Assembly (NCBI GenBank): GCA_963921825.1
Contig: OY997588.1
Span: forward strand, 62,702,617-62,766,616
DNA length: 64,000 nt
DNA from: Erodium maritimum
Taxonomy: Eukaryota > Streptophyta > Magnoliopsida > Geraniales > Geraniaceae
Direction of reading: 5' to 3'
The position numbers were made by a program, and so were the translations under genes. Below, piece by piece: positions 14,308 to 24,733 of the stretch; position 1 is the stretch's first letter; each line of letters starts with the position of its first letter. Below the pieces are notes generated by a model. That model saw only the letters and a program-made list of their open reading frames with translations, was not told the origin of the DNA and made no database searches.

Positions 14308-15691
14308 TGATGTGAACGTAAAATGCATCTATTCTAGATGTTTTTAGCCCACATTTCTAAGCTTTTCAGTCCCGGGATTATGTGATTTAATGTATTTTTA
14401 TCTCTATTTATTTAATTGATCTCTTTTGAATGGTATGTAGGAGTTTGATATAAAATAAGGAGTTTTGGAGCTAAATTGGGCAAAAAATCAGTTTAAGGAA
14501 TTTTGGAGTATGACTGATCTTATAAAGGGGATAACTTTTGCATACGAGCTCCGATTTTCGCCCGTAAGATATCAAATCGAAGGGAATTGAATTATCTACA
14601 ACTTTGATGAAGGATTCGCCACTGTCCAAGATGCACGTTGGACGCACAGCGTGCGCCAAACGTGCGCGCGCAGATTTAGTTATTTTTTGGCGAATTTCCC
14701 GTCTTATCCCTAGGGTTTAATGATGTATAAATAGAATTTTAGGGATTGTAATTGGTGATCACGAAATTGGCAGAGAAAAACACACTTTGAGAGAGCTTTA
14801 GGAGGGAGATTGAAGATCAAACAAAGGACCACGAACTCATTATCGAAGGTTCTTCGTAGGTTTTGATTATACTTTGATATTTGTATTACTTTTTCAGTCA
14901 ATATGATTATCATTGTTATTATCATTGCTTTGTGTTCGTATTTCATTGCGATGAACTAAATCCTCATTGATCTAGGGTTATGGGAACGATGTGATGATTT
15001 GAATTAACGTGTTTTGGTTATACATTTGACAAACTAATATCTAGGATATCGTTTATTTAATTCTACTCTTAATGCTTCATTGCCTTGATCACGTGATGCA
15101 TGATTTAATTATATTAACCAACAATTGAGAAATGAGGTTAATGTGAGGAAATAAGAATTAAATAGCTCGGGTTTTAATCTAAGCCAAAATATGGTTAGAC
15201 TGACACGAGTACAATAGCTATAGGAGTAAAACCCGAAAGTTAGAGGAATTCATAGAGTGTAATGCTATATACCGCTCTACACCTAGGTTAGAGATAATTA
15301 GGTGGACCGAGTATGTTAGGGTCCTAATACGATCGAGAGATGGTTAGGATTATATTTAGAGAATTCCCGTTGCCCTTAGAATAATATTAGTTGCAAATGC
15401 ATCACATTCGAACCCCGTTAAAGTCCTAGATCGCCTTTTACCTCTGATTTACAATCCTGTGATTTTGTGCTCTATTTTCGGATCACTTATATTACTTCTT
15501 ATTTGCATGAATTTATTATTTTCCAAAACCAATCAAACATCGGAATAGGAATAGCTTGACTAGCGAATTAATTAACTAAAGTGCTTGTCTAATTGCTCCC
15601 TTGGGTACGATATCTCGGACTAAACCCCGATTACTACTTGACGACCGGTACGCTTGCCGTACCATTCTGAGGGTTAAATCTCGGAGTGTCA
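14308..15691 (+). repeat. 3' LTR of the Athila/Tat-type element
   Basis: It is 1384 bp, TG...CA, followed directly by the duplicated target ATAAG. It is shorter than the left LTR by one 24-bp deletion plus one T in a homopolymer. Confidence 0.95.
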
Positions 15692-16388
15692 ATAAGCAAA
15701 GTAAAGAATTTCCTTTCTCAGCCATCCTCTCACATCAGAGCCATGGAATAGAGGAAATGTGACATTAGGAGTCTTTAAGTGGTTTTGGTTTGGTAGGTAA
15801 TGTTGATTTTGGTGTTAGGTGTAAAGGTTGTGGTGTCTGTTTGGCTGTGATTGGTGAGGTGGAGGTGATTGTGGTATGTTGGAGTATGGTGGAGGAGTAG
15901 GGTTTGGTGGAGCTTGTGTAGGATGTTGTGGAAGTATTGTGTAATATGGTGTTTGGGTTGTGTATTGTGGTGGTGGTGGAAACATGTTTGGTGGGAATTT
16001 GTGATAGGGGTTTACAGATATATGTCTCTGGTGAAATGGGAAGAATCCACTCAAACTTATGACCAGTGGAGGAAAGTAAATTAGTGAATATGGTTGATTG
16101 ATTATCTGAGACTCAGCTCCAGAAAAAACAGGATGAATAATGGAGGGAGAAGCAAGTACAGTCTCACCCTTATGTCCTAGGTCTGAAATAGGAAATTCAT
16201 TCCCATCAAAGTACTGAGAAGAATTTAGGTGAATCACTGGAGGAATAGCTTGTTGGAGCATCAGAATCTCCAACTTCTTCTTCAACAGTTCCATTTCACA
16301 CCACATTTCTTCCATAGAAGCGTTTATTGTTGGAGCTTCATGAACTTTTGTGTCTCTCGTTTTGTACCCACACTGACGCGAGGAAGAA
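15692..16388 (-). pseudogene. Ty3/Gypsy gag, N-terminal part
   Basis: Reading minus from the PBS at 16401-16389, the frame runs through MEEMWCEMELLKKKLEILML (possible start about 16313), a Pro/Tyr/His-rich low-complexity region at 16100-15830, and NVTFPLFHGSDVRGW near 15740, the typical entry to the gag domain. It is interrupted at 15692 and resumes at 9630. Confidence 0.8.
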
Positions 16389-16401
16389 GGCTCTGATACC
16401 A
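16389..16401 (-). other. Primer-binding site (initiator tRNA-Met) of the Gypsy relic
   Basis: On the minus strand the sequence is TGGTATCAGAGCC, the standard plant tRNA-iMet PBS, one base or less from the end of the LTR at 16402. Confidence 0.9.
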
Positions 16402-16841
16402 CTGTCACGTAGCTAACAAGTTTTGGTCTCGAATTAGACTCAAGAATGGAAAAGGAGCAAGCTTTTGTATTGAAATTGGAACAATCATTACATAGAAGGC
16501 AAGCTCTAGTAGCTCATTTTTCTAATAATAGCTACGGAATAAACGATGGATAATTCGATGCCTAAAACCCTAGACATTGCTATCTATATATAGGGTAACT
16601 CAGCTATAATTTAGAGAACGTAATGGGTGCTGAGCCAGCACATATTCGTGCTCTATTTTGCAGGACCACATGAGGAAGACGATGACGTGTAACAACGAGC
16701 TGCCATGGCCAATAGGGATAGAAAGCTTGGTGAGGCAACGACCTTCAGCAACTAACTCGCACCAAGTGAAAGTGTACGTTTTATTCATTTGCTTTAGAAG
16801 AGGGGAACGGACTTGCTTGCGTCATAAGCAATCGTGACACA
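16402..16841 (-). repeat. 5' LTR of the minus-strand Gypsy relic
   Basis: The LTR is placed by the adjoining PBS. It is about 440 bp with 7-bp inverted ends, TGTCACG at 16402 and CGTGACA ending at 16841. No second copy is visible near the truncated left end, so the 3' LTR is lost. Confidence 0.75.
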
Positions 16842-16976
16842 TCTCCCAGACTCATTCCTTCTCTAGGGCCGAGGATGTCTTCACCGTTATCGCCATGAAT
16901 TAACAAAGGGCTTTATTGTACGACTTAGATTATAGGAGCTTTCCCGCCCATGCATGTTCGATTCTTGTGGCCGAGT
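16842..16976. other. Left flank of the Copia insertion, unidentified sequence
   Basis: This is non-repeat-looking sequence that resumes at 23951 after the Copia element. No gene could be assigned; see the entry at 23951. Confidence 0.4.
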
Positions 16977-17356
16977 TGTTGGGTTTGCCCTAGGCCCAAT
17001 CGGGTTTAAAGCCCAATTGAGTCTTGGACCCAATAATTAGAAGTATATAAAGAGAGAATTAGGTTTAGAAAAGATGACTCATATTATTCTCTTGTAGCCT
17101 CCTTTTTCTCTTCTCTCCCAAAATCAACAATGAAGAATCGTTCTTCCTCCATTGTCATCTCAAAGGTTGAAAGCATCAAATCGTTACTCGGTGTGGATAC
17201 ACTAGAGGCTTCGTACTTTCGGAGCTATATCGGATTTGTTCTACATATCAAGTAAGTAAACCTATTAATTTTATCATTGATTCAAATGCAAATAGATCGT
17301 ATTAGGATCGAATTAATTCATTCCGCTGCGAACATATGATGTTTATCGATCCTTCA
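16977..17356 (+). repeat. 5' LTR of the Copia element
   Basis: It is 380 bp, TGTTGGG...CTTCA. It contains a TATA-like AAGTATATAAAGAG (about 17040), which is probably its promoter. Confidence 0.95.
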
Positions 17357-17358
17357 AT

Positions 17359-17371
17359 TGGTATCAGAGCC
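17359..17371 (+). other. Primer-binding site (tRNA-iMet) of the Copia element
   Basis: TGGTATCAGAGCC lies two bases after the LTR. Confidence 0.95.
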
Positions 17372-18985
17372 ATGGATTTTTTGCGTTTTGAATTATTTGT
17401 AAAATTGTTGTCTTGATCCTTGCTTGGCCGAAACTTTTTTTTTGTAACATGAAGTTGTGTTTAGGACTTGTTACTTTGAAGGCTTATATGAGCATTTGTG
17501 TTTCAGTGGAACCGTGTGTTTTTTGACTTATTCATATAATTGATACATGAGTATTGATTGGTTGAACTATACATATATTTATGTTGTACGTGGGAAATAC
17601 ACGGCTGAACTTTAATGAGCAAAACAAATGAGGTTTTAGTTATGTTCATGCACTGGAACCAAAAAGGACATTAAATAAAGCAATGGTTTAATTTATAGGA
17701 ACCTTGCTGCGTGTGTACATATAAATATAAGTATGTTTTTGATGACTGAATATATATGTATTGGTAGTTTATATATATACATATATATATATATAAGAAT
17801 ATGATTCTTTGTGTCATCACACGTGTAAATATACTTGTATATACATATTTGAATGATATGTTTATATGTTGGTGATTTGGGGTAATTCAAGTTAGATGAC
17901 TGGGTAATGATCAATTTTATTATTAACGATTATATACGATATAGTCGTTAATGTTATTAAAATTGTTTCAATGACATGAAGTTGATTATTTTATAATTAT
18001 TGAGCTTTAATTGATAAACTATGAGATATTTTATTAAAGGCTTTTCCATCGAAGTAGATAAATAAAATTGATATTCGTTTACAAGGAACGACCTGACAAC
18101 CAGGGGACTTGTAGTTCGGAATAAGATTATCTTTGTTTACAAGGAACGACCTGACTACCAGGAGACTTGTAGTTCAAAGATAAATGTTATTTTTCTCTGT
18201 TGCATATGATGCAAGTATAAAATTTATTTTTTGTTTACAAGGAACGACCTGACTACCAGGGGACTTGTAGTTCAAAGATAAATGTTTCTCTTTCTCCGTT
18301 GCATATGATGCAAGTATAAAATTTAAATTTTGTTTACAAGGAACGGCCTGACTACCAGGGGACTTGTAGTTCGAAGATAAATATATTTTTGATTGCATAT
18401 GATGCAAATGGAAATGGAAAGTTATCTAATATTGTACTTATAATCTGGACTACCCAGAGGGTATAATATTAGTTAACTTTGGGAGGAGATGGTATATTCT
18501 GTTGCATATGATGCAAGTGAAATTAAAATTATTTAACGTTATACTTATAGTCTGGACTACCCAGAGGGTATGCTGTTAATTAATTTTTGGAGAAAATTAA
18601 TTTATTCTACTGCATGTGATGCGTGAGTGAAGAAAAAATTATTTGATGTTACACTTATAGTCTGGACTACCCAGAGGGTGTAATATTAACTGATTTTATG
18701 TCACTAGGATGGATAAACTCAAATATACTAATAGGACCGACCTGACAACCAGGTGACTATGTAGTATATAGCCTGTTGTGATTTTATGTAATAAAATCAG
18801 GGAAAACTTTAATTATGTATGAGAAACGACTTGACAACCAAGGGGATCATTCATGTTTTAAAGTTTGTATTATCATTTTGATGAAGTCCATGTCTTAATG
18901 ATGTATGATTGTGCTATTTTTGTTTTCCTTTATAGTTATTTTCGAAATGACTATTATTTCTCTGTGTGACATACTGGATGCTAAC
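17372..18985 (+). repeat. Long non-coding leader of the Copia element with interspersed hairpin-type repeats
   Basis: It has no coding potential over 1.6 kb. From about 18080 to 18860 two related words recur. Type A (GACCTGACTACCAGG-like) starts near 18090, 18148, 18243, 18345, 18735 and 18826. Type B (TCTGGACTACCCAGA-like) starts near 18446, 18552 and 18661. Between them a word TTGCATATGATGCAAGT recurs near 18201, 18299, 18393, 18501 and, changed, 18611. Types A and B can each fold into a short stem with an ACTAC or ACAAC loop. Confidence 0.85.
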
Positions 18986-19745
18986 AAAATGTCTGGTAGT
19001 AATTTTGATATGACTAGTACTGAAACCTAGAATTGTTCTCATGCATGAAAAGCTTATCGATGTGATCGATAACCCCAATATGGAAGCTCCTACTGAGGGA
19101 ATGACTGTTGTAGTTGCATTAGATGTATATTTGAAGTACTGGGAACGAAGTACTACTACTCAGTGCATCATTTTGGCTTCCACGAGTCTTGTCCTTTAGA
19201 GAAAACATGAAACTATGAATCCACCACAGATAATAGAACATCTTGAGAAGATGTATGAGTATCAGAATATGAATGCTAGATATCATATATCTAAGTCTCT
19301 ATTCATGTCTGAATTAAAGCTCTATGAGCTGGTGCGTATCCATGTTCTAAAGATAATTGATCTTATAGAATAACTTGAGAAGTAAGGATGCACACTTATA
19401 GCAGGATTTGATCTTGCAGTCTCTTTATGATACTTCTGTTATGTTAATTGTAACATGAACAGGGTGAATTGTGATATTCATGAATTGCTCAATATGTTGA
19501 TCAATTATGAAATACAATTCACATCGAGAAAACGAAAGTATCAAGATCTGTGCATTTGATTGATGAATCTTTAAAGAGTAAGTGGAGAGGCAAAAGGATG
19601 CCTGAGAGAAAACCGCTTGCACTTGAGAATGTTGTTATGAACACATTCAATAAATTAAAGATGAACATCGATCAATGGGATGTAGGACGTTTCTTTTGTA
19701 AGAAGTAAGGACATTGGAAGAGAAATAATCAAAAAAATCAAGACT
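18985..19745 (+). pseudogene. Copia gag remnant
   Basis: After a possible start ATG at about 18989 the frame soon stops. A shifted frame gives MEAPTEGMTVVVALDVYLKY, HETMNPPQIIEHLEKMYEYQ, ARYHISKSLFMSELK and VRIHVLKIIDLIE, the UBN2-type gag domain. A zinc knuckle (C...C....H) is only faintly visible around 19695. Multiple stops are present. Confidence 0.85.
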
Positions 19746-19749
19746 ACCT

Positions 19750-20520
19750 TTAGCTTTTTAGGCTTGGTCATATCAATGAGAAAAGAGTAAACAAGTTGCA
19801 TAAGGCATTGTGCCTTAGGCAGTATGATTATGAATCATACGATACTTGTGAATCTTATCTCATTTGGAAACCGACAAAAATCTCCTTTTACTGGAACTGG
19901 AGAAAGAGCTAGTGAACTTTTAGGACTCATACATACTGATGTATGTGTGCCAATGAAAGTTCGAGATAAAGGTGGATATTCTTAGTTTGTTACCTTCACG
20001 GACGATATGTCGAGATATTGTTTTATATATCTCATGAGACATAAGTCAAAATCTTTTGAAATGTTCAAAATATTTAGAAGTGAAGTTGAGAAACAAACCG
20101 ATAAGAATATCAAGGCACTGAGATCTGACCGTGGGGGGTGAGTATCTCATAGACGATTTTATTGATTATTTGCCACAAGAAGGGATCCTATTATAGTTGA
20201 CTTCGTATCTTATTAGATATGGTACGATCGATGATGGGATTTATAGATCTTTCTATCTTCCTATGGGGATATGCTTTAGAGGTTGTTGCATGTTTGTTAA
20301 ATAAGGTTCCCACTAAAGTAGTTGCTTAAATACCATATGAGATATGAAAGGATGGAAAGCTAACCTTAAACATTTAAGGGTTTTTCCAACCTATGTTAAG
20401 CGACTGCAATGAGACAAGATTGAGGCTAAGTCTAACAAATGCAGATTTGTTGGCTATCCCAAGGAGACTATGTGATACTATTTCTATCTTCCTTATGAAC
20501 ACAAAGTATTTGCGGCTAGG
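19750..20520 (+). pseudogene. Copia integrase remnant
   Basis: The pieces LGHINEKRVNKLHK-like, TKSPFTGTGERASELLGLIH-like, FVTFTDDMSRY and KTLRSDRGGEYL-like lie in order across frames, corresponding to the GAG-pre-integrase and integrase core. The segment 20360-20520 carries the C-terminal region with KCRFVGYPKET. Stops and frameshifts are frequent. Confidence 0.85.
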
Positions 20521-20834
20521 AACACGGCTTTTCTTTTAGAAAAGAAGTTCCTTGATATCGGAAGAACTGGGAGTAGAAATAGATCTTGATGAAATTCAAG
20601 ATACCAATGAGTCAGCACCGACTCAAGAGCATAAGATGCATATTGAGCGACCTTTTCTTGATGTCTTACAGTTGCCATTGAGGGTTCCAACCTCAAATGT
20701 TGAGGTAAATGATTTGGTTAATGAACCAATTCAGGAACAATGGTAACAACAAAATCAAGAAGTACAAGAGCCTCCTAGAAGATCAATTAGAGAACGTCGT
20801 GCACAAAATAGGATTAATCTATTAATGTGCGATA

Positions 20835-21640
20835 ATGAGAACAATCATATTGATGATGACCTTATTATTAAAGACGATCCTAAGTGTTTCCAAGAGGCAA
20901 TGGCTATGTCCAGACCATGAGAAATGGCTAGCTGCCATGAAATCCGAAATAGAGTTAGTGGAAATCAATAAAGTATGGACTTTAGTTGATGACTCTAAGG
21001 ACTTAAAACCTATTGGGTGTAAATAGAGTTTTAAGAGATAGATTGGAGCGGAGGGTAAGGTTGAAACCTTTAAAGCCCGTCTGGTTGCTAAGGGGTATAA
21101 TCAAAAGAAAGGTATTGATTATGAAGAAACGTTCTCCCCTGTAGCAATAATCAAATCTATTCGGATTTTGCTTGATATTGTTACATACTGTGATTATGAG
21201 ATTTGACAAATGGATGTGAAAATGGCTTTCCTTAATGGTGAGCTCAAGAAAGATGTCTATATGACTCAACCTAAAGGTTTCACATTGTCACTTGCTCATA
21301 TTAAAGTATGTAAGCTACAACGATCCATTTATGGATTAAAGAAAGCTTCTCATAATTGGAACATTCGTTTTCACACGACAATCGAAAGGTTCGATTTTGT
21401 GCGTTGTGAAGAGGAGTCATGTGTGTACAAGAAGGTTAGTGGGAGTGTTGTCATTTTCCTAGTGTTATATGTAGATGACATATTGTTAATAGGAAATGAT
21501 GTGTCAGCAATGCAAGAAACAAAGGTTTGGCTATCTGAAAACTTCTCCATGAAAGATATGAGAGAAGCAACTTATATTATTGGAATAAAGATCTATAGAG
21601 ATAGATAAAGGAAGTTGCTTGGAATCTCTCAATCTATGTA
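20835..21640 (+). pseudogene. Copia reverse transcriptase remnant
   Basis: At 20880-21030 is the entry (EKWLAAMKSEIELVEINKVW, LVD...K.IGCK). At 21060-21200 are [14 protein letters not shown] and YEETFSPVA. At 21210-21608 is a 132-codon open stretch with MDVKMAFLNGEL, YGLKKASHNWN and the catalytic YVDDILL. Stops at 21026, at about 21205 and at 21608 break the frame. Confidence 0.92.
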
Positions 21641-21749
21641 CATTGATACTATCTTAAGGAAGTATCACATGGATAATTCCAAAATGGGGTACTTACCTAT
21701 TGGAACTGGAGTTTCTCTTTCTAGGGGGATACTCCTAAGACTCTAGAGG

Positions 21750-22450
21750 AAAGAGAACACATGAGTGAAATCCCATATGTTAACACAGTGGGAGCTATCA
21801 TGTATACCATGAGATGTACGAGACCGGATGTTGCCTATACGCTAGGAGTAGCAAGTAGGTACCAAGGGAATTCGGGTGAGGAACATTGGAAAGTTCTCAT
21901 ACATATTCTTAAGTTCTTGAGAAGAACTAAAGACCAATTCCTCATTTATGGAGATAATGAGCTTAAATTGTTAGGCCATATTGATGTAAGTTTTGCATCA
22001 GATTAGGACAATAGCAAATCTACCTCTGGTCATGTTTTACCTTAAATGGTGGGGCAATTTGTTGGAAGAGTTCCAAACAAGCTACCGTAGCTAATTCAGT
22101 AACCAAAGCAGAATACATAGTTGCATGTGATGTTGTTGAGAAAAGTGTATGGATAAAGAAGTTCTCAATTGAGCTTGGTGTGATTCCTTCAGTAAAGGAA
22201 AGTGTTCCTTTATTATGTGACAATAAGGGGGTTATTGCACAAGCCAAGGAGCCAAGAGCACACCAGATATCCAAACACATTTCTCGGAAGTTTCTTCTTA
22301 GTAAAGAAATAGTCGAACGTGAGACGTTCAAATTTTGAATTTGGAAGGAAAGGAAAACGATGCAGGTCCTTTCACTAAGGTGTTTGGTTCAAAGGAGTTT
22401 GACAAGCACAAGTGGAATATAGGATTGAAATTCATGAATGTTTGGCTCTA
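21750..22450 (+). pseudogene. Copia RNase H remnant
   Basis: It contains IPYVNTVGAIMYTMRCTRPD, YQGNSGEEHWKVLIHILKFL, then in another frame AEYIVACDVV and LLCDNKGVIAQAKEPRAHQI-like, ending near DKHKWNIGLKFMNVW. Stops at 22006 and elsewhere inactivate it. Confidence 0.9.
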
Positions 22451-23569
22451 GTCAAATGTTAATCTTCATGAAACATTTTGAGCACATTTTATATCATGTT
22501 TTTTTTTTCTTATTAGTGGTGACTAATATAATGGCTTTTATTGTTATCATATATGAATGTTTAATGACATTGGATATGATAAGTCCTTGATTAAACTGAT
22601 ATACTTGTCATCATAATAGGGATTATGATAATGAGAGTCAAGTATTATAGAGTTTGATGTAAATCTGTTCTTGGTCATAGGATCATCCTACTGGGACTAA
22701 GGTGAACCGGATAGACCAATATATGTATAACAGTACTCATTGGATGAGTATTAATGGATCTCATTCATTAAGTTATAATATAGATGATGCATATAGTGGA
22801 TATGATCATTGAACTGGCCAAAAGTGAGATTTCCAAATGGTTAATTTTACCTATACTGTCAATGTGGAAATTTTCTTAAGGAGCAAATGTATATTGTTTT
22901 GTCTTTTGACCTCAGATCACCATAGTGATTAATAGAATGCTTGTTATACTTTGATATCGAACACCTAGTGTGTAAAAATGTTAGTTGAAAGGTCATTGGG
23001 TATAATTGAGTACCTATATAATCAATGGCGAGTCAAGAGGGGATCCATCAACTCAAGGTAATGAGTTTGAACTCTATGTTGTTATGAATCTTATGGTTGG
23101 AAAAGATCATTGGCCAAGGCAGAAGAATGATTTAAGAAAGGAGTTTCTTAAAGTCATTCAACAACCAGTAACGATCAACATGAAACATAGTGGTTATCTA
23201 TTAGGGTTTGACAATCAAACCATACCCTAGGATAATCCGGAGTTGGAAAGATGGAAGGAAAACAATTCATCGTCCTTAAACCAGGTTCGTCTTTATTGGA
23301 TATTGATATTCACGTTATCCGGCCGTCGGGGAGTGTTGTTAGACGCCAACCTCGATTAGTAGTTAATGAGATTAATTACTACCGGTTTAGCGTTGAACCT
23401 ATGTGGTCACACACTTACGAGTGATGTTTGATGTTTAAGATCATTTAATTTATTATGAGATAATTTATTAAAATGATCTAGATGGCATGTTTGTTATATT
23501 TTCTACTAACACAGAAATATAACAAATATTGGAGTTCTTGACAGATTGGATCTAGGTCAAGTGGGAGAT
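22451..23569 (+). other. Copia 3' region between RNase H and the 3' LTR
   Basis: This is about 1.1 kb, mostly non-coding. One 74-codon frame (23006-23230) has no recognised family. It ends in the polypurine tract AAGTGGGAGAT at 23559-23569. Confidence 0.6.
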
Positions 23570-23950
23570 TGTTGAGTTTGCCCTAGGCCCAATCGGGTTT
23601 AAAGCCCAATTGAGTCTTGGACCCAATAATTAGAAGTATATAAAGAGAGAATTAGGTTTAGAAAAAGATGACTCATATTATTCTCTTGTAGCCTCCTTTT
23701 TCTCTTCTCTCCCAAAATCAACAATGAAGAATCGTTTTTCCTCCATTGTCATCTCAAAGGTTGAAAGCATCAAATTGTTACTCGGTGTGGATACACTAGA
23801 GGCTTCGTACTTTCGGAGTTATATCGGATTTGTTCTACATATCAAGTAAGTAAACCTATTAATTTTATCATTGATTCAAATGCAAATAGATCGTATTAGG
23901 ATCGAATTAATTCATTCCGCTGCGAACATATGATGTTTATCGATCCTTCA
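23570..23950 (+). repeat. 3' LTR of the Copia element
   Basis: It is 381 bp and nearly identical to 16977-17356. It is followed by the duplicated target CGAGT. Confidence 0.95.
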
Positions 23951-24260
23951 CGAGTGTGCAGGTCAATGGTGATAACCCCACCCCGTTCCTTGTCACAAAG
24001 CCCTGCGACGCCCAACCCATCCCCCACCTGAGTCTCTCGAAGAAGGTTTCCTGAGTCGTTGTCATTGTTTGATTTTGTCGCCAAATGTGTTGAAGTCGAA
24101 TTGCTTTACTATGAGAAGCTGGCATTGCTTTACGGAGAAACCCCATGTTTGAAAGCAATCGGTTTCTGAATGGGACACACATCTCTTCCACACAGTAATT
24201 CATTTCAATCTAAAGAAATTAATATTTCAACTTCAATCATTAGAATAATACCAAAACCAT
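23951..24260 (-). other. Unidentified sequence with a coding-like minus frame, interrupted by the Copia element
   Basis: The minus frame 24203-23937 (88 codons) and an overlapping frame contain Arg/Gly-rich stretches such as LLRETQVGDGLGVAGLCDK. Joined across the Copia insertion, the frame would continue into 16976-16842 and then hit stops. I do not recognise a family. It could be a decayed gene fragment. Confidence 0.3.
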
Positions 24261-24733
24261 TTGTGACACCAGCTTTGACGTTATTTCGATGAATTAAGTT
24301 TTTCGGAATAACTTGACGATTTGGCTCAAAAAGTATAACAAATTGATCGGTGAGGTCTTATAAATTCCACAGTTTTCAAATAAAGGAAAACAGGGAAGCT
24401 ACAGAATCAATAAGGCAAAATACAACTGCTGCCTAACATTTGTAGGAGCATTACCTTGAGGTACATACCGCTCAAGAGTTGAATACACGACACTGATATA
24501 AGATTGTGGCCTAAGGCCTTACAATCCTTCCTTGCTGATCTAACTTTCCTGCAGAACCTGAGGGGAATTACTCAAGTTAGTAGTCATGAATTTAGCTTTT
24601 GTGTGAATAAGTAGGACAGTTAGATAACAAGGAACCATAAAATAATAATCTCGTTAAGAGCTAAAGAAGTATTTGTGGGTCGATACAAATTCTGCAAGAC
24701 CAATATGTAGCCTCATCAATCTGCTAAAACATA
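24261..24733 (-). other. 3' flank of the PUP gene
   Basis: AT-rich, without coding potential. The part nearest the stop codon (about 24480-24733) presumably contains the PUP 3' UTR. Confidence 0.5.

Larger units (their letters stand above)
9631..15691 (+). mobile_element. Non-autonomous Athila/Tat-type LTR retrotransposon, complete with target duplication
   Basis: Two direct long terminal repeats (9631-11039 and 14308-15691), starting TGATGTGAACG and ending GGAGTGTCA, flank 3.3 kb. The 5-bp target duplication ATAAG is at 9626-9630 and 15692-15696. A primer-binding site starting TGGCGCCGTTGCC follows the left LTR, typical of Athila/Tat elements. The interior has one 366-codon frame and no protease, RT, RNase H or integrase. 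A GGGAGGCAACCCAA word near 12395, usually found after pol in these elements, now lies just behind the frame, so pol appears deleted. By eye the LTRs differ by about 13 substitutions, one 24-bp deletion and a 1-bp indel. Confidence 0.95.
16977..23950 (+). mobile_element. Full-length Ty1/Copia retrotransposon with degenerate polyprotein
   Basis: The LTRs are 16977-17356 and 23570-23950. The 5-bp target duplication CGAGT is at 16972-16976 and 23951-23955. There is a tRNA-iMet PBS at 17359 and a polypurine tract at 23559. The domain order gag, integrase, RT, RNase H is that of Copia. The LTRs differ by only about four substitutions and one indel, yet every domain contains stops and frameshifts. 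Confidence 0.97.

Noticed and set aside
17693..18407. CRISPR-like regular repeats
   Set aside because: Repeats differ in sequence, spacing and type and sit in a retrotransposon leader of a plant genome.
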